A stretch of DNA of 64,000 nucleotides from JAPHSX01 sp039714395 (GCA_039714395.1 JBDLJH010000008.1:1-64000), one strand, 5' to 3'. Numbered from the stretch's first letter, positions 1 to 8,731 are shown. Numbers and translations are program-made. The notes: a model not told the origin generated them from the letters alone.

Positions 1-289
1 GCTCTGCCGCGATGTTTAATCAAATCGCGCTGGAAGCGCTCCTACAACATTTTGCCCTATCAATCCTGGTCGCCAATCTTCCCCTCGCTACTGTAGGAGC
101 GGCTCTGCCGCGATGTTTAATCAAATCGCGCTGGAAGCGCTCCTACAACATTTTGCCCTATCAATCCTGGTCGCCAATCTTCCCCTCGCTACTGTAGGAG
201 TGGCTCTGCCGCGATGTTTATCAAATCGCGCTGGAAGCGCTCCTACAACATTTTGCCCTATCAATCCTGGCCGCCAATCTTCCCCTCAT
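1..289. repeat. Tandem array, 101-bp unit, REP-like palindrome plus plsY 3' end
   Basis: Three head-to-tail copies with a 101-bp period; the third lacks one A and is cut off at its far end. Each unit carries inverted arms GTAGGAGCG and CGCTCCTAC around GGCTCTGCCGCGAT and ATCGCGCTGGAAG, the form of a REP/BIME element. The rest of the unit matches the last codons and stop of plsY, whose own 3' end (from 261) is the last copy. The array runs off the left edge, so its copy number is unknown. Confidence 0.9.
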
Positions 290-857
290 TACCACTGAGT
301 AGATTCCGGATATTGGAGCGATGACGCCAGATCAGAAGCACGCTGACCACCACTAATAATATGATGAACTCCCGCTGCGGTGTCAGTAGCCAGCAGTAGA
401 GCGGGGTCAGTACCGCGGCGATCAGCGCGGAGAGGGAGGAGATGCGAAACACCTTTGCCATCACCAGCCAGGTGACGAATGCCGCCAGCGCCACCTGCCA
501 GGAAAGCCCCAGGATCACCCCCAGTGCCGTCGCCACCCCCTTGCCACCCTGAAAGCCGAAGAACACCGGATAGAGATGGCCGAGAAAGGCGGCGAGAGCA
601 ATAAGTGCCAGAGTCTGTGGATCCATTTTCAGGGCCAGACCGAGCAGTACCGGCAGTAAGCCTTTAAGAAAATCACCGAACAGAGTCACCGCTGCCGCCT
701 TCTTGCCGCCGAAACGCAACACATTAGTGGCCCCGGGATTTTTCGAGCCAAGGGTGCGCGGGTCGGGTAGTCCCATCAGCTTGCAGGTGATGATAGCGGT
801 AGAGAGCGAACCGAGCAGGTAGGCAAAGGTAATCAGGATAAGTTGTAGGGTGATCAT
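261..857 (-). CDS. plsY: Glycerol-3-phosphate acyltransferase PlsY
   Basis: Integral membrane acyltransferase that moves the acyl group of acyl-phosphate to glycerol-3-phosphate, the first step of phosphatidic acid synthesis with PlsX. The 198-residue length is normal. Family signatures are visible: GSKNPGATNVLR near residues 37-48, KGLLPV near 64-69, GHLYP followed by GGKGVATALG near 92-112, and the C-terminal RHRSNIRNLLSGNE. Five or so hydrophobic segments separate them. It is divergent from folB, as in many gammaproteobacteria (E. coli has plsY next to folB). The final codons (KIGGQD, stop) lie inside the last copy of the 101-bp tandem repeat, so the repeat unit duplicates the gene's own 3' end. 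Start ATG at 857. Confidence 0.96.
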   Translation of the reverse strand: MITLQLILITFAYLLGSLSTAIITCKLMGLPDPRTLGSKNPGATNVLRFGGKKAAAVTLFGDFLKGLLPVLLGLALKMDPQTLALIALAAFLGHLYPVFFGFQGGKGVATALGVILGLSWQVALAAFVTWLVMAKVFRISSLSALIAAVLTPLYCWLLTPQREFIILLVVVSVLLIWRHRSNIRNLLSGNEGKIGGQD

Positions 858-944
858 TGTCTGGTGTCATTTTTATTTGTGGTGGCGGGGATTATACGGC
901 CTTGTTCTTAAGGAGTCTGCCAGATTTAGTGTGGCTACTGCGCT

Positions 945-1036
945 GGTGGGAGAGCGGCCCAAATCTTCTCGATTTTTCGTTGCGTAGCACCACTATGCGC
1001 CTCTAAAGCGAGAAGATTTGTTCTCGCTCTCCTACC
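945..1036. repeat. Long interrupted palindrome between plsY and folB
   Basis: Outer arms GGTGGGAGAGC and GCTCTCCTACC differ at one base. Inner arms AAATCTTCTCG (961-971) and CGAGAAGATTT (1009-1019) pair perfectly. The roughly 37-base middle carries GCGTAGCACCACTATGCGC, which can also fold. No reading frame in it looks coding. It resembles a small non-autonomous palindromic element more than a terminator because there is no T-run. Confidence 0.7.
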
Positions 1037-1146
1037 ATGCTCGCTATGCCCCCTTAAAACAGACAGGCTCCAATGCTTCGAGCTTGGCAGTGAATTAGTT
1101 GAATGGGTATAGTTATGCTCCAATTTGCCGCAGAGACCATGTGACC

Positions 1147-1515
1147 ATGGATATCATCTACCTCAAAGAGCTGAATATCGACACCGTGATCGGCATCTAC
1201 GACTGGGAACGGCGTATTAAACAGACCGTCTGTTTCGATCTGGAGATGGCAACGGATATTCGTAAGGCCGCTGCCTCTGATGCCATCGAGCATACCCTCG
1301 ACTACAAATCGGTGGCGAAGCGGCTGATTCAATTTGTTGGTGAGAGCCAGTTTCAGTTGGTGGAGACCCTTGCCGAGCGTGTCGCCGAGCTCATTGTCAC
1401 TGAATTCCGGGTGCCTTGGGTAAAGGTCACCCTCAACAAGAAGGGTGCGGTACGCCACGCTGCCGGGGTGGGTATCCTGATTGAACGTTCCGCCAGTGAT
1501 TACCAGGAGGCGTGA
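1147..1515 (+). CDS. folB: Dihydroneopterin aldolase FolB
   Basis: Converts 7,8-dihydroneopterin to 6-hydroxymethyl-dihydropterin plus glycolaldehyde in folate synthesis; cytosolic. About 122 residues, normal for the family. Signatures: LNIDTVIGIYDWER at the N-terminus, DYKSVAKR, the ETLAERVAELI helix and KVTLNKKGAVRHAAGVG with the conserved lysine. ATG 1147 (MDIIYLKEL) is preferred because family members begin at this point; an upstream in-frame start at 1099 would add residues unlike the family. Its stop overlaps the folK start by one base (TGATG), so the two are translationally coupled. Confidence 0.95.
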   Translation: MDIIYLKELNIDTVIGIYDWERRIKQTVCFDLEMATDIRKAAASDAIEHTLDYKSVAKRLIQFVGESQFQLVETLAERVAELIVTEFRVPWVKVTLNKKGAVRHAAGVGILIERSASDYQEA

Positions 1516-2003
1516 TGGCCCGGGTCTACCTCAGCATCGGCAGTAATATAGACCGCGAGGTGAATATTCGTGGCGGTGTTGCCGACCTGAAAAAACAGTT
1601 TGGTGAACTGACGCTTTCTAGTGTCTACGAGAGCGAGTCGGTGGGTTTTGATGGTGACAGTTTTTATAATCTGGTTGCCGTTCTCGATACCGATGAGGAG
1701 GTGGAGGTTGTCTCAAAAATCCTTCACGACATTGAGGCCGAACATGGTCGTACCCGTGAGGGGCCCCGCTTCTCCTCACGTACCCTCGACATTGATCTGC
1801 TTACCTATGACGATCTGGTGAGCCAGGACAACGGCCTCGAGCTGCCGCGTGATGAGATCACCAAAAATGCCTTTGTACTCTGGCCGCTGGCGGAGATCGC
1901 CGCAGATGTAAAACATCCGGTTCTTAAACAGACGTATGGTGAGTTGTGGCAGGCCTTTGATAAGAACAAGCAGTCGCTGTGGCCGGTGGAGTTTCAGTGG
2001 TAG
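1515..2003 (+). CDS. folK: 2-amino-4-hydroxy-6-hydroxymethyldihydropteridine pyrophosphokinase FolK
   Basis: Transfers pyrophosphate from ATP to 6-hydroxymethyl-dihydropterin, the step after FolB. The 162 residues open with ARVYLSIGSNIDREVNI, the family's N-terminal motif, and contain RTLDIDLLTYDD near residues 91-102, the HPPK signature whose aspartates bind magnesium. The ATG at 1515 shares its A with the folB stop; GAGG lies just upstream. A GTG at 1512 is an alternative that adds one residue. It overlaps the start of the acetyltransferase gene downstream, suggesting a three-gene operon. Confidence 0.96.
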   Translation: MARVYLSIGSNIDREVNIRGGVADLKKQFGELTLSSVYESESVGFDGDSFYNLVAVLDTDEEVEVVSKILHDIEAEHGRTREGPRFSSRTLDIDLLTYDDLVSQDNGLELPRDEITKNAFVLWPLAEIAADVKHPVLKQTYGELWQAFDKNKQSLWPVEFQW

Positions 2004-2482
2004 AGGTGATTCGGCCCGTAGCACTCAATGGGCCGGATAATGATGGCGAGGCGCTGCTGCAACTGCTCGACAGTTATGCCCGCGACCCGATGGGCGGTGG
2101 TAAGCCGCTCCCCGAACAGGTACAGCAAAACCTCATCCCCCAACTAAAAACACGCAACGACTATCTTGGCGTGATCGCTTTTCAAAATAATCAGCCAGTC
2201 GGCCTCATTAATGCCTTCGAGGGCCTCTCTACCTTCGCCGCCCGCCCACTGTTGAATATTCACGATGTCATTGTTGCCCGTGAGTTTCGCGGCAACGGCC
2301 TGGCGCAGCGCATGATGAGTGAATTGGAACAGCTGGCCCGCCAACGTGGCTGTTGCAAACTTACCCTGGAAGTCTTGAGCAATAATAGCGCGGCACAAAA
2401 GGCCTACCGCAAGTTCGGCTTTGCCGCCTATGAGTTGGATCCCGAGGCGGGGCAGGCGCTGTTCTGGCAGAAGCCGATCTGA
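1997..2482 (+). CDS. GNAT-family N-acetyltransferase
   Basis: GNAT fold acetyl-CoA-dependent transferase; substrate unknown. The acetyl-CoA motif A is visible as VAREFRGNGLAQRMMSELE near residues 92-110, followed by the motif B region CCKLTLEVLSNNSAAQKAYRKFGF near 120-143. GTG 1997 is chosen because GGAG sits five bases upstream; GTG 1979 lies further inside folK. It overlaps the folK stop, so it is probably co-transcribed with folB-folK although no folate role is implied. Confidence 0.85.
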   Translation: MVEVIRPVALNGPDNDGEALLQLLDSYARDPMGGGKPLPEQVQQNLIPQLKTRNDYLGVIAFQNNQPVGLINAFEGLSTFAARPLLNIHDVIVAREFRGNGLAQRMMSELEQLARQRGCCKLTLEVLSNNSAAQKAYRKFGFAAYELDPEAGQALFWQKPI

Positions 2483-2560
2483 TTATGGGTTACTGTATTC
2501 GCTGAAAACAACAAGGAAGGGTGATATGGACAGTGGGAGTAAAGCAGGGGAGGCAAGCCA

Positions 2561-3868
2561 GTGAGATTGATTCGCCTGTTAAAGAACGACCTGGCGCGGG
2601 AGTCTGCCGAATGGGTGGATGAGAATATCATCTCCACCGCGCAGGCGGAGCAGATCAGTCAGCGCTACGGCGTTGATTACCACCAGGCGCAAAGCCGTTC
2701 GCTGGGTTACATGGTGCTGGTGGGGCTGGCTTACCTCTTTATCGGCCTTGCCGTGATCACCCTGCTCGGGCATAACTGGGATGAGATCCCTCGCGCCCTG
2801 AGAATGGGTGGCCTTATCATCATCACCCTTATCGTCCAGGCACTGGCCCTGCGCAAACAACTGGCGGGGCAGGAGGGAGGGGCTACCGCCCTGTTCCTGC
2901 TGGGCAACATGCTCTATGGCGCCTCGATCATCCTCATCGCCCAGATCTATCACCTGGGCGAGCATATGCCGGACGGCATCTACTGGTGGGCTCTCGGCTC
3001 GCTCCCCTTCGCGTTGCTGCTGAAAAATCCCTGGCTGATGTTGCAAAGCCTGCTGCTGGCGGTGATCTGGTTCATGGTGGAGAGCAGCATGGGCTTCTAT
3101 CCGCTCACCTTCCCGCTATTCATCATCGCCGCCCTCTACGTGCTGCGCAACGGCAGGCAGAGCATGTTGTTGTTCCTGCTGAGCGTGGTGTCGATCATCG
3201 GCTGGTTCGAGTACAGCATGGCCGAGTTGTGGCGCGAGCCTGGGCGCTACGACTTTAGCGTCGAACACATCGCCCTGGGTGCCGCGCTGTTCATCTTCGC
3301 CCACAGCGTTAGTCAGTGGCTGGCGCACCTGCCCTCACCCACTGCCCGCGACTACGGCGCACTGCTCAGCGTCTGGTGTCTGCGCTTCGCCCTGGTGTTT
3401 ATGCTGGTAATGAGCTTCGAGCTGCCGTGGGAAGGGCTGCTCACCGCGCAGTGGCGCCACAGCGAACAGATGATTGCACTGCTGCTGCCGCTCCTCGGCG
3501 GTGCACTGTTTCTGGCATACCGCAACGGCAGGTTACAGCCCACTATCACCTTCGTTGGCTACTTCCTCTTGATACTCACCTTCGTGATGGTCTCGGAGGC
3601 AAAAGACGACGCGGTGACCCTGCAAGTGGTCGACAACATCGCCCTCGTTGCCGCGGGCGGCTGGCTGATCATTCGTGGCATCCACCACGGCATCTCCCAC
3701 TACTTCTTCCTCGGCGTCGCCACCATCCTTATCACCGCCCTGTTGCGCTACATCGATCTTATCGGAAACTACCTTGGGGCCGCCGCCCTGTTCATCGTCT
3801 TTGCCCTGCTACTGCTGGGCGCCGCCCGCTACTGGAAAATGCTGCACAACCGGGAGGAGGCGAAATGA
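2561..3868 (+). CDS. DUF2157 multi-pass membrane protein
   Basis: A 435-residue inner-membrane protein of the DUF2157 family. A short cytoplasmic N-terminus (ARESAEWVDENIISTAQAEQ) leads into about a dozen hydrophobic helices starting near residue 48 with LGYMVLVGLAYLFIGLAVIT. The GTG start is supported by GGGGAGG seven bases upstream. The stop overlaps the next ATG (ATGA). DUF2157 proteins are often followed by GDYXXLXY-domain proteins, as here, so the two probably act together, perhaps at the membrane. No biochemical function is established. Confidence 0.85.
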   Translation: MRLIRLLKNDLARESAEWVDENIISTAQAEQISQRYGVDYHQAQSRSLGYMVLVGLAYLFIGLAVITLLGHNWDEIPRALRMGGLIIITLIVQALALRKQLAGQEGGATALFLLGNMLYGASIILIAQIYHLGEHMPDGIYWWALGSLPFALLLKNPWLMLQSLLLAVIWFMVESSMGFYPLTFPLFIIAALYVLRNGRQSMLLFLLSVVSIIGWFEYSMAELWREPGRYDFSVEHIALGAALFIFAHSVSQWLAHLPSPTARDYGALLSVWCLRFALVFMLVMSFELPWEGLLTAQWRHSEQMIALLLPLLGGALFLAYRNGRLQPTITFVGYFLLILTFVMVSEAKDDAVTLQVVDNIALVAAGGWLIIRGIHHGISHYFFLGVATILITALLRYIDLIGNYLGAAALFIVFALLLLGAARYWKMLHNREEAK

Positions 3869-4398
3869 AAAACTGGCTTACAAAGGGGTTGGTGATTGCC
3901 ATCCTGCTACAGGGCCTGATCCTCATCGGCATGTACGCCAGGGCCTCACTGCCACTGTGGATCGGCACCGAGATCCGTGTGAAGACGCAACCGGTCGACC
4001 CGCGCTCCCTGTTCCGGGGCAACTATGCGCGCCTGCGTTATGACTTCTCCACCATTCCGTACGATGAGTTTATGGCAGACGCGGCGTTGCGAAATGGCGA
4101 GAAGGTCTACATCAGCCTGCAAAAAAATGCCTCCGGCCTCTATGAATATGCCGATGCCTGGCTTGAGGAGCCCGAAGAGGGGATCTACCTGCGCGGCCGC
4201 GTGGAGCAAAGAAGATACACAAGTGCCCGCGGGCCGGTACGCATCAAATACGGCATCGAGGCCTACTTCGCCCCTAAGGAGAAGGCACTGGCACTGGAGA
4301 AAGAGCTGCGTGATGGTGGCGTGGCGGTACTGATGGTTGGCGATGATGGTCATGCAAGGATAAAGGCGGTTGTGAGTAATGGGGGTGGGGAGCAGTAG
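3865..4398 (+). CDS. GDYXXLXY-domain membrane-anchored protein
   Basis: A 177-residue protein with one N-terminal membrane segment (LVIAILLQGLILIGMYA) and an outward-facing domain. The family signature GDYxxLxY appears as GNYARLRYD near residues 52-60, after VDPRSLFR. The usual D is N here. The ATG overlaps the DUF2157 stop (ATGA), so translation is coupled. Family pairing with DUF2157 is known; function is not. The longer frame opening at 3316 lies inside the DUF2157 gene and is not used. Confidence 0.85.
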   Translation: MKNWLTKGLVIAILLQGLILIGMYARASLPLWIGTEIRVKTQPVDPRSLFRGNYARLRYDFSTIPYDEFMADAALRNGEKVYISLQKNASGLYEYADAWLEEPEEGIYLRGRVEQRRYTSARGPVRIKYGIEAYFAPKEKALALEKELRDGGVAVLMVGDDGHARIKAVVSNGGGEQ

Positions 4399-4433
4399 TA
4401 AACGGCTGATACACAGTAAATTACCACATCACA

Positions 4434-4471
4434 GGTTGTCACTTGACAACCCGTTCAGACATAACTAGATT
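4434..4471 (+). promoter_or_regulatory. Sigma-70-like promoter with palindromic operator-like site
   Basis: TTGACA (4443-4448) and TAGATT (4466-4471) are 17 bp apart. A perfect inverted repeat GGTTGTC-ACTT-GACAACC (4434-4451) overlaps the -35 box. The gene it serves (4538) encodes a putative DNA-binding protein, so autorepression is an attractive inference. Confidence 0.6.
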
Positions 4472-4537
4472 AATATGAACTAAGGATGGTGTATGGCAAG
4501 GAAGAGACACTCCAGGCGACCCGGATGAGGAGCAGAG

Positions 4538-5068
4538 ATGATGAACGAATATGACTTCACGCTAAAATTCAGCCTCCCCGATCCAGAAACCACAGCGGAA
4601 GAATACGTCGATGCCCTCATCGCCGCGGGCTGTGATGATGCGCTTATCGGTATCGGTCAACAGGGCCGCATTGCTCTCAACTTTATCCGCGAGGCCGACA
4701 GCGCCATGCAAGCTGTTCAATGTGCAATAGAAGAGGTGCGGCAGGTCATTCCCAAGGCAAGGCTCATCGAAGCGACCCCCGATCTTGTCGGCCTTACCGA
4801 CGTAGCCGAACTGCTTGGCTTCTCTCGTCAAAACATGCGTAAGATCATGCTAAACGGCGGTGCCTCATTCCCCCCCCCGCTGCACGACGGCAAACCCGCT
4901 ATCTGGCACCTCGCGAAGATCCTTGTCTGGCTAGCAGATAACGGCAGCTACAGCATTGATGAATCCCTTAACGATCTTGCCAGGGTGAATATGGGCCTGA
5001 ATATCGTGAGGGAGATGGGAGAGGTAGATAGTCGTGAACAGCGTGAGTTGTTGTTGTTAATGGCATGA
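4538..5068 (+). CDS. Putative HTH DNA-binding protein
   Basis: A 176-residue protein. The first 80 residues look like a small alpha/beta domain (LKFSLPDPETTAEEYVDALIAAGCDD onward). Residues about 88-130 contain LTDVAELLGFSRQNMRK followed by PPPLHDGKPAIWHLAKIL, the layout of an AlpA/excisionase-like winged helix-turn-helix in which a wing carries the K-P-x-W element. Two ATGs in tandem (4538, 4541) follow GGAGCAGAG. It stands alone behind its own promoter with a palindrome over the -35 box. It could regulate the restriction gene 470 bases downstream or only itself. Not recognised as a named family. Confidence 0.65.
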   Translation: MMNEYDFTLKFSLPDPETTAEEYVDALIAAGCDDALIGIGQQGRIALNFIREADSAMQAVQCAIEEVRQVIPKARLIEATPDLVGLTDVAELLGFSRQNMRKIMLNGGASFPPPLHDGKPAIWHLAKILVWLADNGSYSIDESLNDLARVNMGLNIVREMGEVDSREQRELLLLMA

Positions 5069-5534
5069 AATATTCGGATTTTTCTGTTTTAGACTTTACA
5101 GGGCATTAACCCGTTTAATTTTTATTAGTCGTAGGGTGGGCAGGTCTTATTGCCCACGTGGCAGCTCATGTTGTTGACGCTATACAAAGTACGTTTGAAT
5201 CGACGTACGTTAGTATTGACGTATGATGACGGCTCGGTAGGCTGGGCAACTATGCCCAGCGATATAGGTAAGTAGAAAAGTGTGTGAGTTTAAGAGAAAT
5301 AATGGCTGTGATAGTTTGATTGGGTAGAGTCGAGCTTGGTATAGGGCATGTGAAATGTGGCGGAGCAAGGAGTGAGTCGGTACTCCTAATTCCTTTGTAC
5401 CATTTTTTCAAATAATGTGGCTTGGAAAGACCTGATCCCATTTTTTTCTCCTGCCCCTGTGGCAGGTATGAGACAAACCTACTTTGAAAACATCAGCATC
5501 TAATTAACTCAGTCAAAATGGACAAAAGAAATAA
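5069..5534. other. Intergenic stretch with two GTGGGCA-type hairpins
   Basis: No convincing gene. Two related palindromes are present: GTGGGCA/TGCCCAC (5136-5142 with 5151-5157, preceded by GTAGG) and GCTGGGCA-ACTA-TGCCCAGC (5241-5260, preceded by GGTAG). These look like copies of one dispersed intergenic repeat. Between them, ACGTACGTTAGTATTGACGT holds several GACGTA/TACGTT runs. The last 70 bases are AT-rich and could hold the promoter of the restriction gene, but no clear -35/-10 pair stands out. Confidence 0.6.
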
Positions 5535-8500
5535 ATGCCTCTGTTTCAACAAAAAATAATTGAGAAGGCCCTGGGTACAAACCTGGCCCCGATCCCCGAA
5601 GAGCCACTGGCCATCTTGCAGAGCTGGAAGGAGAAGATTGAAAACGGCAGCCTTGAAAATCAGAATGAGGTGGCTATTCACTCCCCCTTTACCCAGAGTA
5701 TCGTCGCCGGAGTGTTGGGATACACCCCCTTTGGTACAGAAGATAGCTGGACTGTTTCGCGGGAATACGGTGTTGCCAGTGGTGCCGTCGATCTGGCGCT
5801 GGGACACTTTAGTGATGACAAGGCGAGTGATAGCGTACTTGCCCCGTTCGAGCTTAAAGGTGCAAAAACCAAAGACCTCGATGCCATCATGCCCGGTCGC
5901 CATAAGACCCCGGTGCAGCAGGCGTGGGAATATGCCAAAGATATAAAGGGTGTCCAGTGGGTGCTGGTCTCCAATTATGTCGAGATCCGCCTCTACGCCG
6001 TTAGTGAAACCTCTCTGGTCTATGAACAGTTCAATCTTGCTGAGCTAACCGACCCAAAACAGTACGCCCACTTTATCCTGTTGCTCCATGCCGACAATCT
6101 TCTCAGCGGCAAAACAGCGCAACTGCTTAACCAGAGTCTGCTGGCCGATAAAGAGATCACCACCCAACTTTACGACGACTATAAAACCCTGCGCGAAACC
6201 CTGATCACCCACCTGATTGCCGACAATCCGCAGAAAGAGGCCACAGCGTTAATCGCCCCTGCGCAAAAGCTGCTTGACCGCTTCCTCTTTGTCGCCTTTG
6301 CCGAAGATAAGGCGCTGATCCCTGATAAAACCATTCAGCAGGCCTTCGAGCACGCCGACCCCTATAACCCACGCCCCATCTACGAAAACTTTAAGGGGCT
6401 GTTCAGCGCTATCGATCAAGGCAATGCGGCACTTAACATTCCCGCTTATAACGGCGGTCTCTTTGCCACAGACGACGAGTTAAATCAGCTAAACGTTACC
6501 GATGAGGTCTGCCACGCGGTCAATGAACTGGCTAAATACGACTTCGACTCTGAGGTCTCCGTTACCGTACTCGGCCATATCTTCGAGCAGTCTATTGCCG
6601 ACCTGGAGGCACTTACCGCCCAGGTTGAAGGGGGCGAACTGCCTACTCCCAGCCAAAAGGGACGCGCCGTATCCGGTAAGCGAAAACGTCAGGGCGTGGT
6701 CTACACCCCCGACCACATCACCGCCTTTATCGTCGAACACACACTCGGTAGCCACATTAATGAACGCTTTCTTCAACTGCTGGCCGAGTATGGCAAGTTT
6801 AAAGATGATGAAACTATTCAGTGGAAAAAGGGCAAACAGACCGAGCTTAAATTCTGGTACGCCTGGCAACAGACCCTGACCGAGATCAAGGTGGTTGATC
6901 CCGCCTGTGGCTCAGGGGCTTTTCTGGTGGCCGCCTTCGACTATCTGCACGGCGAATACCAGCGCATAAACGACAAACTGGCCGAACTAACCGGCCAACA
7001 TTCGGTACTGGATCTCAACAAGGAGATCCTCACCAATAATCTCTACGGCGTCGATATCAATCCCGAGTCGATAGAGATCAGTAAACTATCGCTCTGGCTC
7101 AAGACCGCAGAGCGCGGCAAGTCGCTCACCTCGCTTGATGCCAATATTGTTGCCGGTAACAGCCTTGGCCTTGATGCACCGGCTCTCGAGGCGGAGTTCT
7201 GCTGGAAAGAGGCATTCCCTGAGATCATGGGGCTGGGCGGTTTTGATGTGGTATTGGGGAATCCGCCTTATGTGCGCATGGAGCTATTGAAAGAGATCAA
7301 GCCGTGGCTTGAACAGAATTATGAAGTCGTTTCAGATCGTGCTGATCTCTATGCTTACTTCTTTGAGCTGGGGCACAAACTACTCAAGCCCGGCGGACGG
7401 TTGGGCTACATCTCATCTTCCACCTTCTTTAAGACCGGATCGGGTGAGCCGCTACGTCGTTATCTTGCGACTCAGACTACGTTGGAGAAGATCGTCGATT
7501 TTGGTGAGCTTCAGGTGTTTGAAGGGGTCACCACCTATCCAGCCATTTTGATACTCAGGCAAGATGCCCCACAGGTAGAGAGTAAGCTAAAGATTTTGCC
7601 GCTGCGGGACAAACTGCCCGATAATTTAGATCAACATTTTTCTCAACAGAGTGGCTTAATGCTGCAATCACAGTTGAGTGAGCAGAACTGGCACTTGGAA
7701 GATGAGAATCTAGCTAATTTACGTAAAAAATTGACCACAGATAGGCCAACAATAAAAGAGGTTTACGGTCCACCCCTACGCGGTATTGTGACTGTTCTCA
7801 ATGATGCCTTTGTTATTGATGAAAAAACACGTGATGAACTCATAAGTGAAGACCCACGATCTGAGAAATTACTCAGGCCTTTTCTTGAGGGTAAAGATCT
7901 TAAGAGATGGCATGCCGAACCACGTGAACTATGGCTGATTTATATACCTAAGGGAAAAATTAACATTAATGACTACCCCGCTGTGCAAAAGTGGTTATTT
8001 CCTTTTAAGGAGAAGTTAGAGAAAAGGGCAACCAAGCAGGAATGGTTTGAATTACAACAGGCTCAGTTGGCTTATGCACCGTCATTTGAGGGTGGAAAAA
8101 TACAATATGCACATTTTAGCCCATCACCATTATTTCACTACAATGCTGAAGGTCACTATTCAAATGACAAATGCTACATTCTCCCGACAGATGATAGTTA
8201 TGTTTATGGGCTATTAACTAGTAATGCTCTTTGGTTTCTGATTAAGGCACTTTGTCCCCCCAAACGCGGTGGATATCATGAGCTTCGTGTGCAATATATG
8301 GAAACACTACCTGTTCCAAATGCCTCGGCAGAACAGAAAGATTCAATTGGAAAATTAGCAGGACAGTGTCAGCGGTTGTCAGAACAACGCTATTCCATAG
8401 AAAACAACTTCCGCCGCCGACTCCCCGATCTCTGCCCACCAGAGTTGGAGCCAAAACTAAACAACAAACTAAAAAGCTGGTGGCTACTCGACTTTACAGA

Positions 8501-8702
8501 GCTGCAAAAGGCGATCAAGAGCGTATTTAAAACTACCATCCCCATCGCAGAGCGTAACGAGTGGCAAGACTACTTCGAGGGTGAAAAGACAAAGATCGCC
8601 GACTTCAATCAACAGATCACCCAACTCGAAGCGGAGCTTAATAAAGAGGTATATCAACTATTTTACCTTACCGCAGAAGAGATCGCGCTTGTTGAAGGGT
8701 AG
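5535..8702 (+). CDS. Type IIG restriction-modification enzyme (Eco57I-like)
   Basis: A single 1055-residue chain predicted to cut and methylate DNA. N-terminal PD-(D/E)xK-like nuclease: D86 in AVDLALG and E106-L-K108 in FELKGAK. The central N6-adenine methyltransferase has motif I DPACGSGAF at 455-463 and catalytic motif IV NPPY at 576-579. The region from about residue 700 to 960 is the likely target-recognition domain, ending in a helical spacer. Its DNA (about 7650-8400) is visibly more AT-rich than the flanks. No separate specificity or methylase gene is adjacent. ATG 5535 has a weak ribosome-binding site. Known for the family: such enzymes methylate one strand and cleave at a distance; the recognition sequence cannot be read from sequence alone. 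Confidence 0.9.
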   Translation: MPLFQQKIIEKALGTNLAPIPEEPLAILQSWKEKIENGSLENQNEVAIHSPFTQSIVAGVLGYTPFGTEDSWTVSREYGVASGAVDLALGHFSDDKASDSVLAPFELKGAKTKDLDAIMPGRHKTPVQQAWEYAKDIKGVQWVLVSNYVEIRLYAVSETSLVYEQFNLAELTDPKQYAHFILLLHADNLLSGKTAQLLNQSLLADKEITTQLYDDYKTLRETLITHLIADNPQKEATALIAPAQKLLDRFLFVAFAEDKALIPDKTIQQAFEHADPYNPRPIYENFKGLFSAIDQGNAALNIPAYNGGLFATDDELNQLNVTDEVCHAVNELAKYDFDSEVSVTVLGHIFEQSIADLEALTAQVEGGELPTPSQKGRAVSGKRKRQGVVYTPDHITAFIVEHTLGSHINERFLQLLAEYGKFKDDETIQWKKGKQTELKFWYAWQQTLTEIKVVDPACGSGAFLVAAFDYLHGEYQRINDKLAELTGQHSVLDLNKEILTNNLYGVDINPESIEISKLSLWLKTAERGKSLTSLDANIVAGNSLGLDAPALEAEFCWKEAFPEIMGLGGFDVVLGNPPYVRMELLKEIKPWLEQNYEVVSDRADLYAYFFELGHKLLKPGGRLGYISSSTFFKTGSGEPLRRYLATQTTLEKIVDFGELQVFEGVTTYPAILILRQDAPQVESKLKILPLRDKLPDNLDQHFSQQSGLMLQSQLSEQNWHLEDENLANLRKKLTTDRPTIKEVYGPPLRGIVTVLNDAFVIDEKTRDELISEDPRSEKLLRPFLEGKDLKRWHAEPRELWLIYIPKGKININDYPAVQKWLFPFKEKLEKRATKQEWFELQQAQLAYAPSFEGGKIQYAHFSPSPLFHYNAEGHYSNDKCYILPTDDSYVYGLLTSNALWFLIKALCPPKRGGYHELRVQYMETLPVPNASAEQKDSIGKLAGQCQRLSEQRYSIENNFRRRLPDLCPPELEPKLNNKLKSWWLLDFTELQKAIKSVFKTTIPIAERNEWQDYFEGEKTKIADFNQQITQLEAELNKEVYQLFYLTAEEIALVEG

Positions 8703-8731
8703 AGGAATTACAGGTGATTCAAACAACACCC

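Noticed and set aside
1..298. 61-residue open frames repeated at 12 and 113
   Set aside because: They are translations of the 101-bp repeat unit, with no ribosome-binding site and no resemblance to proteins.
935..1458. Antisense frames opposite folB and its leader
   Set aside because: Low-complexity or shadow frames without ribosome-binding sites, overlapping a well-supported gene or palindrome.
3316..3868. Upstream extension of the GDYXXLXY frame
   Set aside because: It lies wholly inside the DUF2157 gene in another frame; the ATG at 3865 gives a normal membrane-anchored protein.
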